Positions 1 through 5,661 of a stretch of 6,811 bases of DNA are shown in pieces; the first letter of the stretch is position 1, and the number at the start of each line of letters is the position of its first letter. Source of the stretch: Moraxellaceae bacterium (GTDB lineage: Bacteria; Pseudomonadota; Gammaproteobacteria; Pseudomonadales; Moraxellaceae); assembly GCA_021156385.1 (NCBI GenBank), contig JAJNDL010000063.1, positions 1 through 6,811 on the forward strand, written 5' to 3'. A model generated the notes under the pieces. That model saw only the letters and a program-made list of their open reading frames with translations. It was not told where the DNA came from and did not search any database. Both the position numbers and the translations under genes were made by a program.

Positions 1-75
1 GCCGTGATCGTGAAGAAGGTCGATGCCAAGACACGCGCCAAGGTCGGCATCAACGAACTGCTGCGCGCCGACTGA
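1..75 (+). CDS. dapD: DapD, tetrahydrodipicolinate N-succinyltransferase, 3' end only
   Basis: Only the last 24 codons and the TGA stop are present; the gene begins outside the window. The tail reads [11 protein letters not shown], then [11 protein letters not shown], and is nearly identical to the C-terminus I recall for E. coli DapD ([22 protein letters not shown]). DapD transfers succinyl from succinyl-CoA to tetrahydrodipicolinate in the cytoplasm, in the succinylase branch of lysine and diaminopimelate synthesis. The catalytic left-handed beta-helix lies upstream and cannot be inspected. The following ArsC/Spx-like gene starts 7 bases after the stop, a pairing common in proteobacteria, which supports the call. 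Confidence 0.9.
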   Translation, partial: [24 protein letters not shown]

Positions 76-82
76 GACTGCC

Positions 83-430
83 ATGCCCACCGTGTACGGA
101 ATCAAAAATTGCGACACGATGAAGAAGGCCTTTTCCTGGCTGGAGGGGAACGGCATCGGTTACGACCTTCATGACTACAAGAAGTCCGGCATCGATGCTG
201 CCACCTTGGCTCGCTGGGAAAAGGTCTTGGGCTGGGAGACGCTGCTCAACCGCCGCGGTACTACCTGGCGCAAGTTGGATGAGGCCACCCAAGCCGGCAT
301 CAACCGGGAAAATGCGCTGCGCCTGATGCGGGAACAGCCCTCCCTGATCAAGCGTCCCGTCGTCGAGCACGGCAAGAGCCTGCTTTGCGGCTTCGACCCC
401 GATGCCTGGCACAAGGCCTTGGCAGGCTGA
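83..430 (+). CDS. ArsC/Spx-family small thiol protein (YffB-like)
   Basis: A 115-residue protein, the usual size for the ArsC/Spx/YffB family of thioredoxin-fold proteins. The N-terminal YGIKNCDTMKKA (residues 5-16) carries the single conserved Cys10; LGWETLLNRRGTTWRKL (49-65) is the most typical family stretch, and KRPVV (90-94) holds the Arg and cis-Pro expected near the active site. A second cysteine, Cys102, is near the C-terminus. The proteobacterial branch next to dapD is usually annotated as arsenate reductase-like, but arsenate reduction is not shown for most members, and a thiol or glutathione-linked role is as likely. The ATG at 83 is chosen because the longer reading from 23 runs inside dapD; the Shine-Dalgarno sequence is weak. 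It lies 7 bases behind dapD and is probably co-transcribed with it. Family is sure, activity is not. Confidence 0.88.
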   Translation: MPTVYGIKNCDTMKKAFSWLEGNGIGYDLHDYKKSGIDAATLARWEKVLGWETLLNRRGTTWRKLDEATQAGINRENALRLMREQPSLIKRPVVEHGKSLLCGFDPDAWHKALAG

Positions 431-490
431 CGCACTAAAACGCCATTGCATCCATACACGATTGGCGCAAGCCTTGGTCCGCCCGGTACA

Positions 491-496
491 AAGGAG
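491..496 (+). promoter_or_regulatory. Shine-Dalgarno sequence fixing the SIMPL-protein start
   Basis: AAGGAG lies 7 bases before the ATG at 504. Another in-frame ATG at 498 is only one base from this motif, too close for initiation, and an ATG at 402 lies inside the preceding gene. The spacing therefore selects 504, which also gives a well-formed signal peptide. Confidence 0.8.
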
Positions 497-503
497 AATG
501 AAA

Positions 504-1214
504 ATGCCCCGGAACGCCCTGATTGCCTCCCTGTTCCTCCTGTTCAGCGCTCCGGCGCTGGCCCAGGTCATGCCGCCCACCTATCACCGGGTGGAGTTCA
601 TGACCGAAGTCGCGCGCCAGGTTCCTAACGACCAGTTGAATGCCGTGCTCAGCGTCGAGCTTTCCGACAAGGATGCAGGCCGCCTCGCGCAGCAGATCGC
701 CACGATCGTGAACGACGCCATGAAGAAGGCAGCTGCCTATCCCACGGTGAAAACCACCAGCGGCAATCAGAGCACCTGGCCCATCTACGGCGAGACCATG
801 ACGTCTGCCAGCAAGCTGCAGAGCTGGCGCGGCCGCGCCGAGATTCGTCTCGAGTCCAAGGATTTCAGGACCACCAGCGAGCTCATCGCGAAGCTGCAGG
901 AGAAGATGCAGTTGAACGGCCTGACCTTCGAAGTTGCCCCGGATACTCGTCGCAAGGTCGAAGAAAGCCTCACCGCCGAGGCCATCGGCGCCTTCCGCAG
1001 CCGCGCCGAAAGCATCCGCACTGCCTGGAATGCCAAGGGCTACCAGCTGGTCTACATGAACCTCGGCTCCGCCGGCGGCCCCATGCCGCCCCAACCCATG
1101 ATGCGAATGGAAAAGACCATGGGCGCTGCTGATGCAGTGCCTGCGCAGGACGTTGCGGGGGGCGAGACCCGCCTCGTGGTCACCGCTTCCGGCAGCATCG
1201 AGCTGCAGCCCTGA
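504..1214 (+). CDS. Secreted SIMPL-domain (DUF541) protein
   Basis: A 236-residue protein. Residues 1-20 form a signal peptide: a short basic start (MPRN), a hydrophobic core (ALIASLFLLF), and an APALA-Q cleavage site, so the mature protein should begin at Gln21 in the periplasm. The rest matches the SIMPL/DUF541 (YggE-like) family: an opening strand region with the EVARQVPND segment, a long helix around DKDAGRLAQQIATIVNDAMK, a WRGRAEIRLESKD strand pair, an EAIGAFRSRAESI helix, and the final strand TRLVVTASGSIEL. Residues about 192-218 are a Met/Pro/Ala-rich insert just before that strand, likely a flexible loop. The family is linked to oxidative-stress defence in E. coli YggE and to other envelope roles elsewhere; the molecular activity is not established. 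No metal site or catalytic motif is visible. It is 73 bases behind the ArsC-like gene and 29 bases before the SDR, probably in one transcript with the latter. Confidence 0.8.
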   Translation: MPRNALIASLFLLFSAPALAQVMPPTYHRVEFMTEVARQVPNDQLNAVLSVELSDKDAGRLAQQIATIVNDAMKKAAAYPTVKTTSGNQSTWPIYGETMTSASKLQSWRGRAEIRLESKDFRTTSELIAKLQEKMQLNGLTFEVAPDTRRKVEESLTAEAIGAFRSRAESIRTAWNAKGYQLVYMNLGSAGGPMPPQPMMRMEKTMGAADAVPAQDVAGGETRLVVTASGSIELQP

Positions 1215-1243
1215 TCGCGCTTTCAACCAGGACGAAAACCACG

Positions 1244-2074
1244 ATGCCCAATGCCAAGCAGTTCTTTTCCGGAAAGAAAACCCTCATCACCGGCGCCGGT
1301 AGCGGTATCGGCCGCGCCACGGCGTTCGAACTCGCCGGGGCCGGCGCCCACCTCATCCTCTGCGACCTGAACCGGGAAGCAGTCGAGCGCACGGCAACAC
1401 TCGCGCGCGGCATGGGAGCGATGGCCGAGGCCCATGTCGTCGACGTCTCGGACTGGGACGACATGCAGGCACTGGCCGCCAAGGTACACAAGGTGCACGG
1501 TGCGCTGGACATCCTCGTCAACAACGCCGGTGTCGGCCTGGGCGGCGATTTCCTCAGCACCACCGTCGAGGACTGGCAGTGGGTGATCGGCATCAACCTG
1601 ATGGGCGTGGTGCACGGCTGCAAGCTGTTCGCGCCGGCGATGGTGGAACGCAAGGCCGGCCACATCGTCAACGTCGCCTCCGCCGCCGGCTATTACGCCG
1701 CACCCGACATGACTGCCTACTCGGCCAGCAAGCATGCCGTCATGGGCCTCACCGAATCGCTGCGGGCCGAGCTGGCCGTGCACGATATCGGCGTCAGTGC
1801 CATATGCCCCGGCATCATCAACACCAATATCGTGGCCAGCGGCCGCATGCGCGGCAGCACCGGCCAAAACCAGGACAAGCTGGTGGCCTTCTACCGCCGC
1901 CGCAATTACGGCCCCGAGCATGTCGCCGCAGCCATCGCCGATGCCGTTCGCCACAACCGCGCGGTGACGCCGGTGAGTCCGGAGGCCTGGCTGCTCTACG
2001 GCGCCAAGCGCTTCACCCCGGGCATCCTGGACTGGGTGGGCCGCAACCCGGTGCTGAGCAAGCTGCGCCCCTGA
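1244..2074 (+). CDS. Classical short-chain dehydrogenase/reductase (SDR), substrate unknown
   Basis: A 276-residue cytoplasmic oxidoreductase with the full classical SDR signature: the nucleotide-binding TGAGSGIG at 16-23, Asp41 at the end of strand 2 (which favours NAD(H) over NADP(H)), NNAG at 93-96, and the tetrad Asn118, Ser146, Tyr159 and Lys163 (YSASK). PG at 189-190 followed by Thr194 is the usual substrate/cofactor loop. It is longer than the typical 250 residues because of a C-terminal segment (about 215-276) rich in aromatic and basic residues, which in related enzymes shapes the substrate pocket or contacts membranes; here no membrane segment is evident. The ATG at 1244 has an AGGA 11 bases upstream, a rather long spacing. 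The substrate cannot be read from the sequence; steroid, lipid or xenobiotic alcohols are family possibilities only. It is the last gene of the + strand group and ends 13 bases before a hairpin terminator. Confidence 0.9.
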   Translation: MPNAKQFFSGKKTLITGAGSGIGRATAFELAGAGAHLILCDLNREAVERTATLARGMGAMAEAHVVDVSDWDDMQALAAKVHKVHGALDILVNNAGVGLGGDFLSTTVEDWQWVIGINLMGVVHGCKLFAPAMVERKAGHIVNVASAAGYYAAPDMTAYSASKHAVMGLTESLRAELAVHDIGVSAICPGIINTNIVASGRMRGSTGQNQDKLVAFYRRRNYGPEHVAAAIADAVRHNRAVTPVSPEAWLLYGAKRFTPGILDWVGRNPVLSKLRP

Positions 2075-2087
2075 GGAAGCACCATGG

Positions 2088-2113
2088 AAAACGCCGGCTG
2101 AAGCCGGCGTTTT
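2088..2113. terminator. Bidirectional intrinsic terminator between SDR and pdxJ
   Basis: A perfect 11-base-pair inverted repeat, AAAACGCCGGC / GCCGGCGTTTT, with a TGAA loop at 2099-2102. Read on the + strand the GC stem is followed by TTTTCGTTT; read on the - strand it is followed by TTTT. It lies 13 bases after the SDR stop and 26 bases downstream of the pdxJ stop, in the only gap between converging genes, so it can serve both transcripts. The T runs are short, so efficiency may differ by direction. Confidence 0.88.
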
Positions 2114-2139
2114 CGTTTCTGCCCCTCGCACGGCAAGAG

Positions 2140-2895
2140 TCAGCGCACCGTACCGATCACCGCCTCAAGTCGCGCCTGCTGCATGATGGACTTCATGTCT
2201 TGTACCGCCATCGCGAGACCAGAAAAAACGGCACGCGCCACGATGGCATGACCGATGTTCAACTCGTGGATGGCAGGCAGCGCGGCAATGCGCTGGACGT
2301 TGTGGTAATGGAGGCCATGGCCGGCATTCACGACGAGTTCCTGAGCCGCGTACTCCACGCCCTCGCGGATGCGCATGAACTCCTGCTCCACGGCCTCCGG
2401 ACTTTCCGCATCAGCATACGCACCCGTGTGGATCTCGATGGTGGGTGCGCCGGCCTTGAAGGCGGCATCGATCTGGCGCGGGTCGGCATCGATGAACAGC
2501 GAGACGTCCATGCCCTGTCCGCCGAGGCGCTGGCAGGCCTCGCGGATCCTGTCGAAATTGCCGACCACGTCGAGGCCGCCTTCAGTGGTCAGTTCCTCGC
2601 GCTTCTCAGGCACCAGGCAGACATGCGCAGGGCGGATGGCCTCCGCGAAGGCGAGCATCTCTTCCGTCACCGCCATCTCGAAATTCATGCGTGTCTGCAG
2701 CACCTCCGCGATCAGGCGGACATCGCGCTCCTGGATGTGGCGACGGTCCTCGCGCAGGTGCAGCGTGATGCCGTCGGCCCCGGCTTCCTCGGCGACGAGC
2801 GCGGCCTGCACCGGATCGGGATAGCGCGTGCCGCGCGCCTGGCGCAGCGTGGCGACGTGGTCAATGTTGACGCCCAGCAGGACGGGATGGGACAT
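2140..2895 (-). CDS. pdxJ: Pyridoxine 5'-phosphate synthase PdxJ
   Basis: A 251-residue TIM-barrel enzyme that condenses 3-amino-2-oxopropyl phosphate with 1-deoxy-D-xylulose 5-phosphate to give pyridoxine 5'-phosphate, the last step of the DXP-dependent vitamin B6 pathway in the cytoplasm. The N-terminal [16 protein letters not shown] (7-22) and [10 protein letters not shown] (45-54) are diagnostic. The catalytic residues are in place: His46, Glu73 (in NFEMA) and His193 (in NAGHGL), matching E. coli His45, Glu72 and His193. [13 protein letters not shown] (95-107) is the loop that closes over the active site, and the ELNIGHAIV segment near the C-terminus binds phosphate. Length is normal. TAGGAAG, which includes the recO stop, is an excellent Shine-Dalgarno sequence 8 bases before the ATG, suggesting coupling to recO. 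It is the last gene of the operon; acpS does not follow. Confidence 0.97.
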   Translation of the reverse strand: MSHPVLLGVNIDHVATLRQARGTRYPDPVQAALVAEEAGADGITLHLREDRRHIQERDVRLIAEVLQTRMNFEMAVTEEMLAFAEAIRPAHVCLVPEKREELTTEGGLDVVGNFDRIREACQRLGGQGMDVSLFIDADPRQIDAAFKAGAPTIEIHTGAYADAESPEAVEQEFMRIREGVEYAAQELVVNAGHGLHYHNVQRIAALPAIHELNIGHAIVARAVFSGLAMAVQDMKSIMQQARLEAVIGTVR

Positions 2896-2903
2896 GGCGT
2901 GGT

Positions 2904-2909
2904 CTTCCT
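2904..2909 (-). promoter_or_regulatory. pdxJ Shine-Dalgarno sequence overlapping the recO stop
   Basis: AGGAAG read on the - strand, 8 bases before the pdxJ ATG. Its first two bases lie in the recO TAG stop, so a ribosome finishing recO sits on the pdxJ initiation site. Confidence 0.75.
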
Positions 2910-3597
2910 AACGGTCTGGCATGGCGAGGAACAGTTCACGGCTCTTCAGGGGCTTGTCGCCCAGCAGGCGCGCCAGTGCCGCACGGTGGATGCGCTTGGC
3001 CGCCTGTGCCGTGTCCTGGTCATGGAAATTCCCTTCGGCCAGCTTCAGCAATACAGCGCCACTGAAGCCGGCCTCCCTTCCGTAGACACGCATGAAGCCG
3101 CGCTCCGGAAAATATTCATAACTGTGGCCGGCAACGACCGCTTCACCGCTGTCGCTGTCGTGCGCGAAGTCGATGCCGTAGCCCAGGCAATCCAGCAGCC
3201 GCACCTCGAAGGCTCGTAGCAGTGGCGCGGCAGGTGCGCCCTCGGCCAGTCGCCCCAGCGCCTCCGCATAGCCCATGAAAAGCCCGGGCTGTGCTTCCTC
3301 GCGCGGCAACAGCCGGGTCAGGACTTCGTTGAGATAGAAGCCGCTGAACAGTGCCACTCCGGTCAACCGCAGCGCCGGAGCCGTCACCTCCACATGACGC
3401 AGGTTCCTGAGCTCGCCCAGCCCGGCCGCCTCCAGCATCATGGGCTGGAATAGCTGCGGCACACCGCCCTTGCCACGCTTGGCACCCCGCCATACCGCCG
3501 ACAGGCGCCCGGCCTCCGCCGTGAACACCTCGATGAGCAGGCTGGTCTCGCGATAGGGCCGCGTATGCAGGAAGTAGGCGTGCAGCAGGCTGGCCAC
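2908..3597 (-). CDS. recO: DNA repair protein RecO
   Basis: A 229-residue protein close to the usual 230-245. RecO works with RecR, and with RecF at gaps, to load RecA on SSB-coated single strands and can anneal complementary strands. The N-terminal OB-fold (about 1-80) is recognised by LHTRPYRETSLLIEVFT (10-26), GRLSAVWRGAKRGKG and LFQPMM; the helical domain follows with GFYLNEVLTRLLP, LRAFEVRLLDCLGYGIDF and the conserved C-terminal LKSRELF. The four-cysteine zinc site found in some RecO proteins is absent, as in E. coli. The start is a GTG at 3597 with GAGG 8 bases upstream; no ATG fits the family's N-terminus better. It begins 10 bases after the era stop and ends 12 bases before pdxJ. Confidence 0.95.
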   Translation of the reverse strand: MASLLHAYFLHTRPYRETSLLIEVFTAEAGRLSAVWRGAKRGKGGVPQLFQPMMLEAAGLGELRNLRHVEVTAPALRLTGVALFSGFYLNEVLTRLLPREEAQPGLFMGYAEALGRLAEGAPAAPLLRAFEVRLLDCLGYGIDFAHDSDSGEAVVAGHSYEYFPERGFMRVYGREAGFSGAVLLKLAEGNFHDQDTAQAAKRIHRAALARLLGDKPLKSRELFLAMPDR

Positions 3598-3605
3598 GGT
3601 GCCGG

Positions 3606-3609
3606 CCTC
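3606..3609 (-). promoter_or_regulatory. recO Shine-Dalgarno sequence overlapping the era stop
   Basis: GAGG on the - strand, 8 bases before the GTG start of recO. It shares two bases with the TGA stop of era, which supports the GTG start and suggests that recO translation depends on ribosomes leaving era. Confidence 0.6.
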
Positions 3610-4549
3610 AGTCGTCGTAACCCAGGCTCTTCAGGGCACGCTCGTCGTCGGACCAGCCCCCCTTCACCTTCACCCACAGCGACAACATGATCTTGCTGTC
3701 GAAAAGCTTTTCCATGTCCTGGCGTGCCTCCATGCCGATGCGCTTGAGACGCTGCCCGCCTTCGCCGATCACGATGGCCTTCTGTCCATCGCGCTCGACC
3801 AGGATCAGCGCGCCGATGCGGCGGAGCTTGCCTTCCTCCTTGAACTCCTCGATTTCCACGGTGAGCTCGTAGGGCACTTCGTCACCAAGCTGGCGCATGA
3901 TCTTCTCGCGCACGATTTCCGCGGCGAGGAAGCGAGGCGAGCGGTCGGTGATCTGGTCCTCGGGAAAGAAAGGCGGCGAGAACGGCAGGCGCGCCGCCAC
4001 CAGTTCCTGCAGGCGGCTGACGTTGTGCCCCTTCAGTGCCGACAACGGCACCACTTCGACGAAGCCATGCAGTCTGGTCAGCTCCTCGATGCGCGGCAGC
4101 AGCGCCTCCTTGTCCTCGACAGTGTCGACCTTGTTGATCACCAGCATGGTCGGCACGCCGGACGCCTTGATCTTCTGCACCACCAGCTCATCGTCCGGCG
4201 TCCACTTCAGGCCGTCCACCACGAAGAGGACGAGGTCGACCTCACGCAGCACGGCCGTGGCCGTGCGGTTCATGTAGCGATTGATGGCCTTGCGCTCCTC
4301 GCCATGGATACCCGGCGTGTCGACGTACACGGTTTGCGTGTTGTCTTCGGTGACGATGCCGAGGATGCGGTGGCGCGTGGTCTGCGGCTTGCGCGAGGTG
4401 ATGCTGAGCTTTTGCCCGAGGATATGGTTGAGCAGCGTGGACTTGCCCACATTGGGGCGACCCACGATGGCCACGTAGCCACAACGGAAATCGGTCGCAT
4501 GCCCGGCCGATTTCCCGAAAAAACTGCTGATGACGTCGTCGTTACTCAT
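3608..4549 (-). CDS. era: GTPase Era, 16S rRNA-binding ribosome assembly factor
   Basis: A 313-residue GTPase that binds the 3' end of 16S rRNA and assists maturation of the 30S subunit. All G motifs are visible: G1 GRPNVGKS (30-37), the G2 region KPQTTRH (54-60), G3 DTPG (77-80), G4 NKVD (139-142) and G5 SALKG (170-174). The C-terminal KH domain (about 200-300) contains the RNA-binding GEGG loop (262-265), with the characteristic EIVREKI and [10 protein letters not shown] segments before it. The ATG at 4549 is chosen: it has AGGA 5 bases upstream and gives an N-terminus of normal length. The reading frame stays open to an ATG at 4606, but that adds a Pro-rich stretch (KPPPPPYG) that is only rnc read in another frame. 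The start overlaps the end of rnc by 8 bases. A 10-20 residue lead before G1 is slightly longer than in E. coli. Confidence 0.97.
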   Translation of the reverse strand: MSNDDVISSFFGKSAGHATDFRCGYVAIVGRPNVGKSTLLNHILGQKLSITSRKPQTTRHRILGIVTEDNTQTVYVDTPGIHGEERKAINRYMNRTATAVLREVDLVLFVVDGLKWTPDDELVVQKIKASGVPTMLVINKVDTVEDKEALLPRIEELTRLHGFVEVVPLSALKGHNVSRLQELVAARLPFSPPFFPEDQITDRSPRFLAAEIVREKIMRQLGDEVPYELTVEIEEFKEEGKLRRIGALILVERDGQKAIVIGEGGQRLKRIGMEARQDMEKLFDSKIMLSLWVKVKGGWSDDERALKSLGYDD

Positions 4550-5255
4550 TGCTGTCCTGAATGCCCAGTTCCCGTAGGGCGGCGGCGGCGGCTTCCTGCT
4601 CGGCATGGCGGCGGCTGGGGCCGCTGCCCGTGGTCGGAGCCACCAGCCCTGCTACCTCGCAGGTCACCTGGAATGACTGATTGTGCGCCTCGCCGTCGAT
4701 GCTCACCACAGTGTAGACGGGCAGCACCTGGCGCCGCCCCTGCAGGAACTCCTGCAGGCGGCTCTTGGAATCCTTGATGACGGTCTCCTGCCCCACCAGA
4801 TCCAGACGGTTGCCGAACCAGGCCAGCAGCCTCTCCCGGCAGGTCTCGATGCTGCTGCTGTCGCGGTAGATGGCGCCCAGCACGGCCTCGACTGTATCCG
4901 CCAGGATGGACTCGCGGCGGTAGCCGCCGCTCTTGAGTTCACCCGCACCGAGACGCAGGTACTCGCCCAGCCTGAGGTCGCGGGCTACCCCGGCCAGGGT
5001 GTCCTGCTTGACCAGCAGCGCCCGCAGGCGAGACAGCCTGCCCTCGTTTTCCTGGGGAAAGCGGTCGTAGAGTGCATCGGCAATCAGGAAGTTCAGGATG
5101 GAGTCGCCCAGGAACTCGAGGCGTTCGTTGTTGCGCGCACCGCTGACGCTGCGATGCGTGAGGGCGAGCTCCAGCCAGGCGAAGTCACGGAATTCGTAAC
5201 CCAGCGCCTCCATGAGGCGCTGGGTCTTGTCGTCAATAGTCGGCCTTGAGCTCAC
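4542..5255 (-). CDS. rnc: Ribonuclease III
   Basis: A 237-residue double-strand-specific endoribonuclease (231 if the ATT start is used) that processes rRNA precursors and many mRNAs. The catalytic domain (about 8-155) holds the signature [10 protein letters not shown], with Glu44, Glu47, Asp51, Glu71, Asp120 and Glu123 matching the E. coli metal-binding and catalytic set Glu38, Glu41, Asp45, Glu65, Asp114 and Glu117. The double-stranded RNA-binding domain (about 161-231) begins [12 protein letters not shown] and ends in the Ala-rich helix [14 protein letters not shown]. The GTG at 5255 given here lies 23 bases inside the DUF4845 gene and has little Shine-Dalgarno signal; ATT at 5237 is a serious alternative, and the ATG at 5213 would cut into the conserved first helix. 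The 3' end overlaps era by 8 bases. Function is sure; only the start is open. Confidence 0.96.
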   Translation of the reverse strand: MSSRPTIDDKTQRLMEALGYEFRDFAWLELALTHRSVSGARNNERLEFLGDSILNFLIADALYDRFPQENEGRLSRLRALLVKQDTLAGVARDLRLGEYLRLGAGELKSGGYRRESILADTVEAVLGAIYRDSSSIETCRERLLAWFGNRLDLVGQETVIKDSKSRLQEFLQGRRQVLPVYTVVSIDGEAHNQSFQVTCEVAGLVAPTTGSGPSRRHAEQEAAAAALRELGIQDSNE

Positions 5256-5604
5256 TGCCGTAGGTCTTCTTGAAGTGCATCACCACGTCGAGGTTGCCAA
5301 CGAATTTCTTGCGCACTTCGTAGTCGACGATGACCGTCAGCTTCTTGTCGGCGAAGGAGTACTGGAAGTCGTCTGCTTTCTTTTCGCGGATGTTGTTGAT
5401 CTGGAAACGGTTCTCAAGGCCACGCTTGAAATCGGCGACGCTGTTGCCGCGGCCGTCTCGGAAAAGCGAAACGATGATCTTGTCTATGGTGTAGTAGTCG
5501 TAGTAGGCCGGTCCAATGGCAGCGGCGACCTTGATTATCAGTCCACCAGCGCCAATCCACGCCAGGATACCAAGATAAGAAATGCCCTTTTGCCAACGAC
5601 GCAT
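5233..5604 (-). CDS. DUF4845 family membrane protein
   Basis: A 123-residue protein of the DUF4845 family, which is found between lepB and rnc in many Beta- and Gammaproteobacteria. Residues 1-6 are basic (MRRWQK), followed by one hydrophobic segment at about 8-30 ([19 protein letters not shown]), then a soluble C-terminal part of about 90 residues with an [14 protein letters not shown] helix and an alternating-strand region ([15 protein letters not shown]). With positive charges before the helix, a single-pass anchor with the C-terminal domain outside the cytoplasm is the simplest topology; an uncleaved signal anchor fits better than a cleaved peptide because no AXA site is seen. No function is established. 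The ATG at 5604 follows a run of six G residues that can act as a weak Shine-Dalgarno sequence. It starts 57 bases after lepB and its stop overlaps the rnc start region. Confidence 0.85.
   Translation of the reverse strand: MRRWQKGISYLGILAWIGAGGLIIKVAAAIGPAYYDYYTIDKIIVSLFRDGRGNSVADFKRGLENRFQINNIREKKADDFQYSFADKKLTVIVDYEVRKKFVGNLDVVMHFKKTYGSELKADY
5244..5247 (-). promoter_or_regulatory. Possible rnc ribosome-binding site for an ATT start
   Basis: AAGG on the - strand lies 6 bases before ATT at 5237-5235. That ATT shares its last base with the TGA stop of DUF4845 (ATTGA), an arrangement typical of coupled starts. The upstream GTG at 5255 has no comparable site. Confidence 0.4.
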
Positions 5605-5661
5605 GACGTCACGCCCCCCACTGCTGGATGATTGTTGTTTTAATAAGCCTGCGATAAAGGC

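Noticed and set aside
402..503. A longer N-terminus for the SIMPL protein starting inside the ArsC-like gene.
   Set aside because: It would bury the signal peptide behind 34 residues without family character, and the AAGGAG site points to the ATG at 504.
431..503. Possible promoter before the SIMPL gene (TTGGCG at 462-467 with TACAAA at 487-492).
   Set aside because: The spacing of 19 bases is long and the -10 match is poor. A promoter here is reasonable, but the sequence does not support a specific one.
1579..3219. A 546-codon open frame on the + strand running from the SDR through the terminator into the region opposite pdxJ and recO.
   Set aside because: It is out of frame with the SDR and antisense to two well-identified genes, crosses a perfect terminator, and its Arg/His-rich product resembles no family. 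Long open shadow frames are common in GC-rich DNA.
4550..4606. A 19-residue N-terminal extension of Era with a run of prolines.
   Set aside because: It lies wholly inside rnc in another frame. The ATG at 4549 has its own ribosome-binding site and gives the normal Era N-terminus.
3599..4777. A 392-codon open frame on the + strand opposite era and part of rnc.
   Set aside because: It is the complement of the clearly coding era gene, rich in His, Arg and Leu as expected from an antisense reading, with no recognisable domain.
5604..5611. Perfect 8-base palindrome TGACGTCA touching the DUF4845 start codon.
   Set aside because: It looks like an operator half-pair, but it is short, isolated and has no promoter beside it; chance occurrence is likely.
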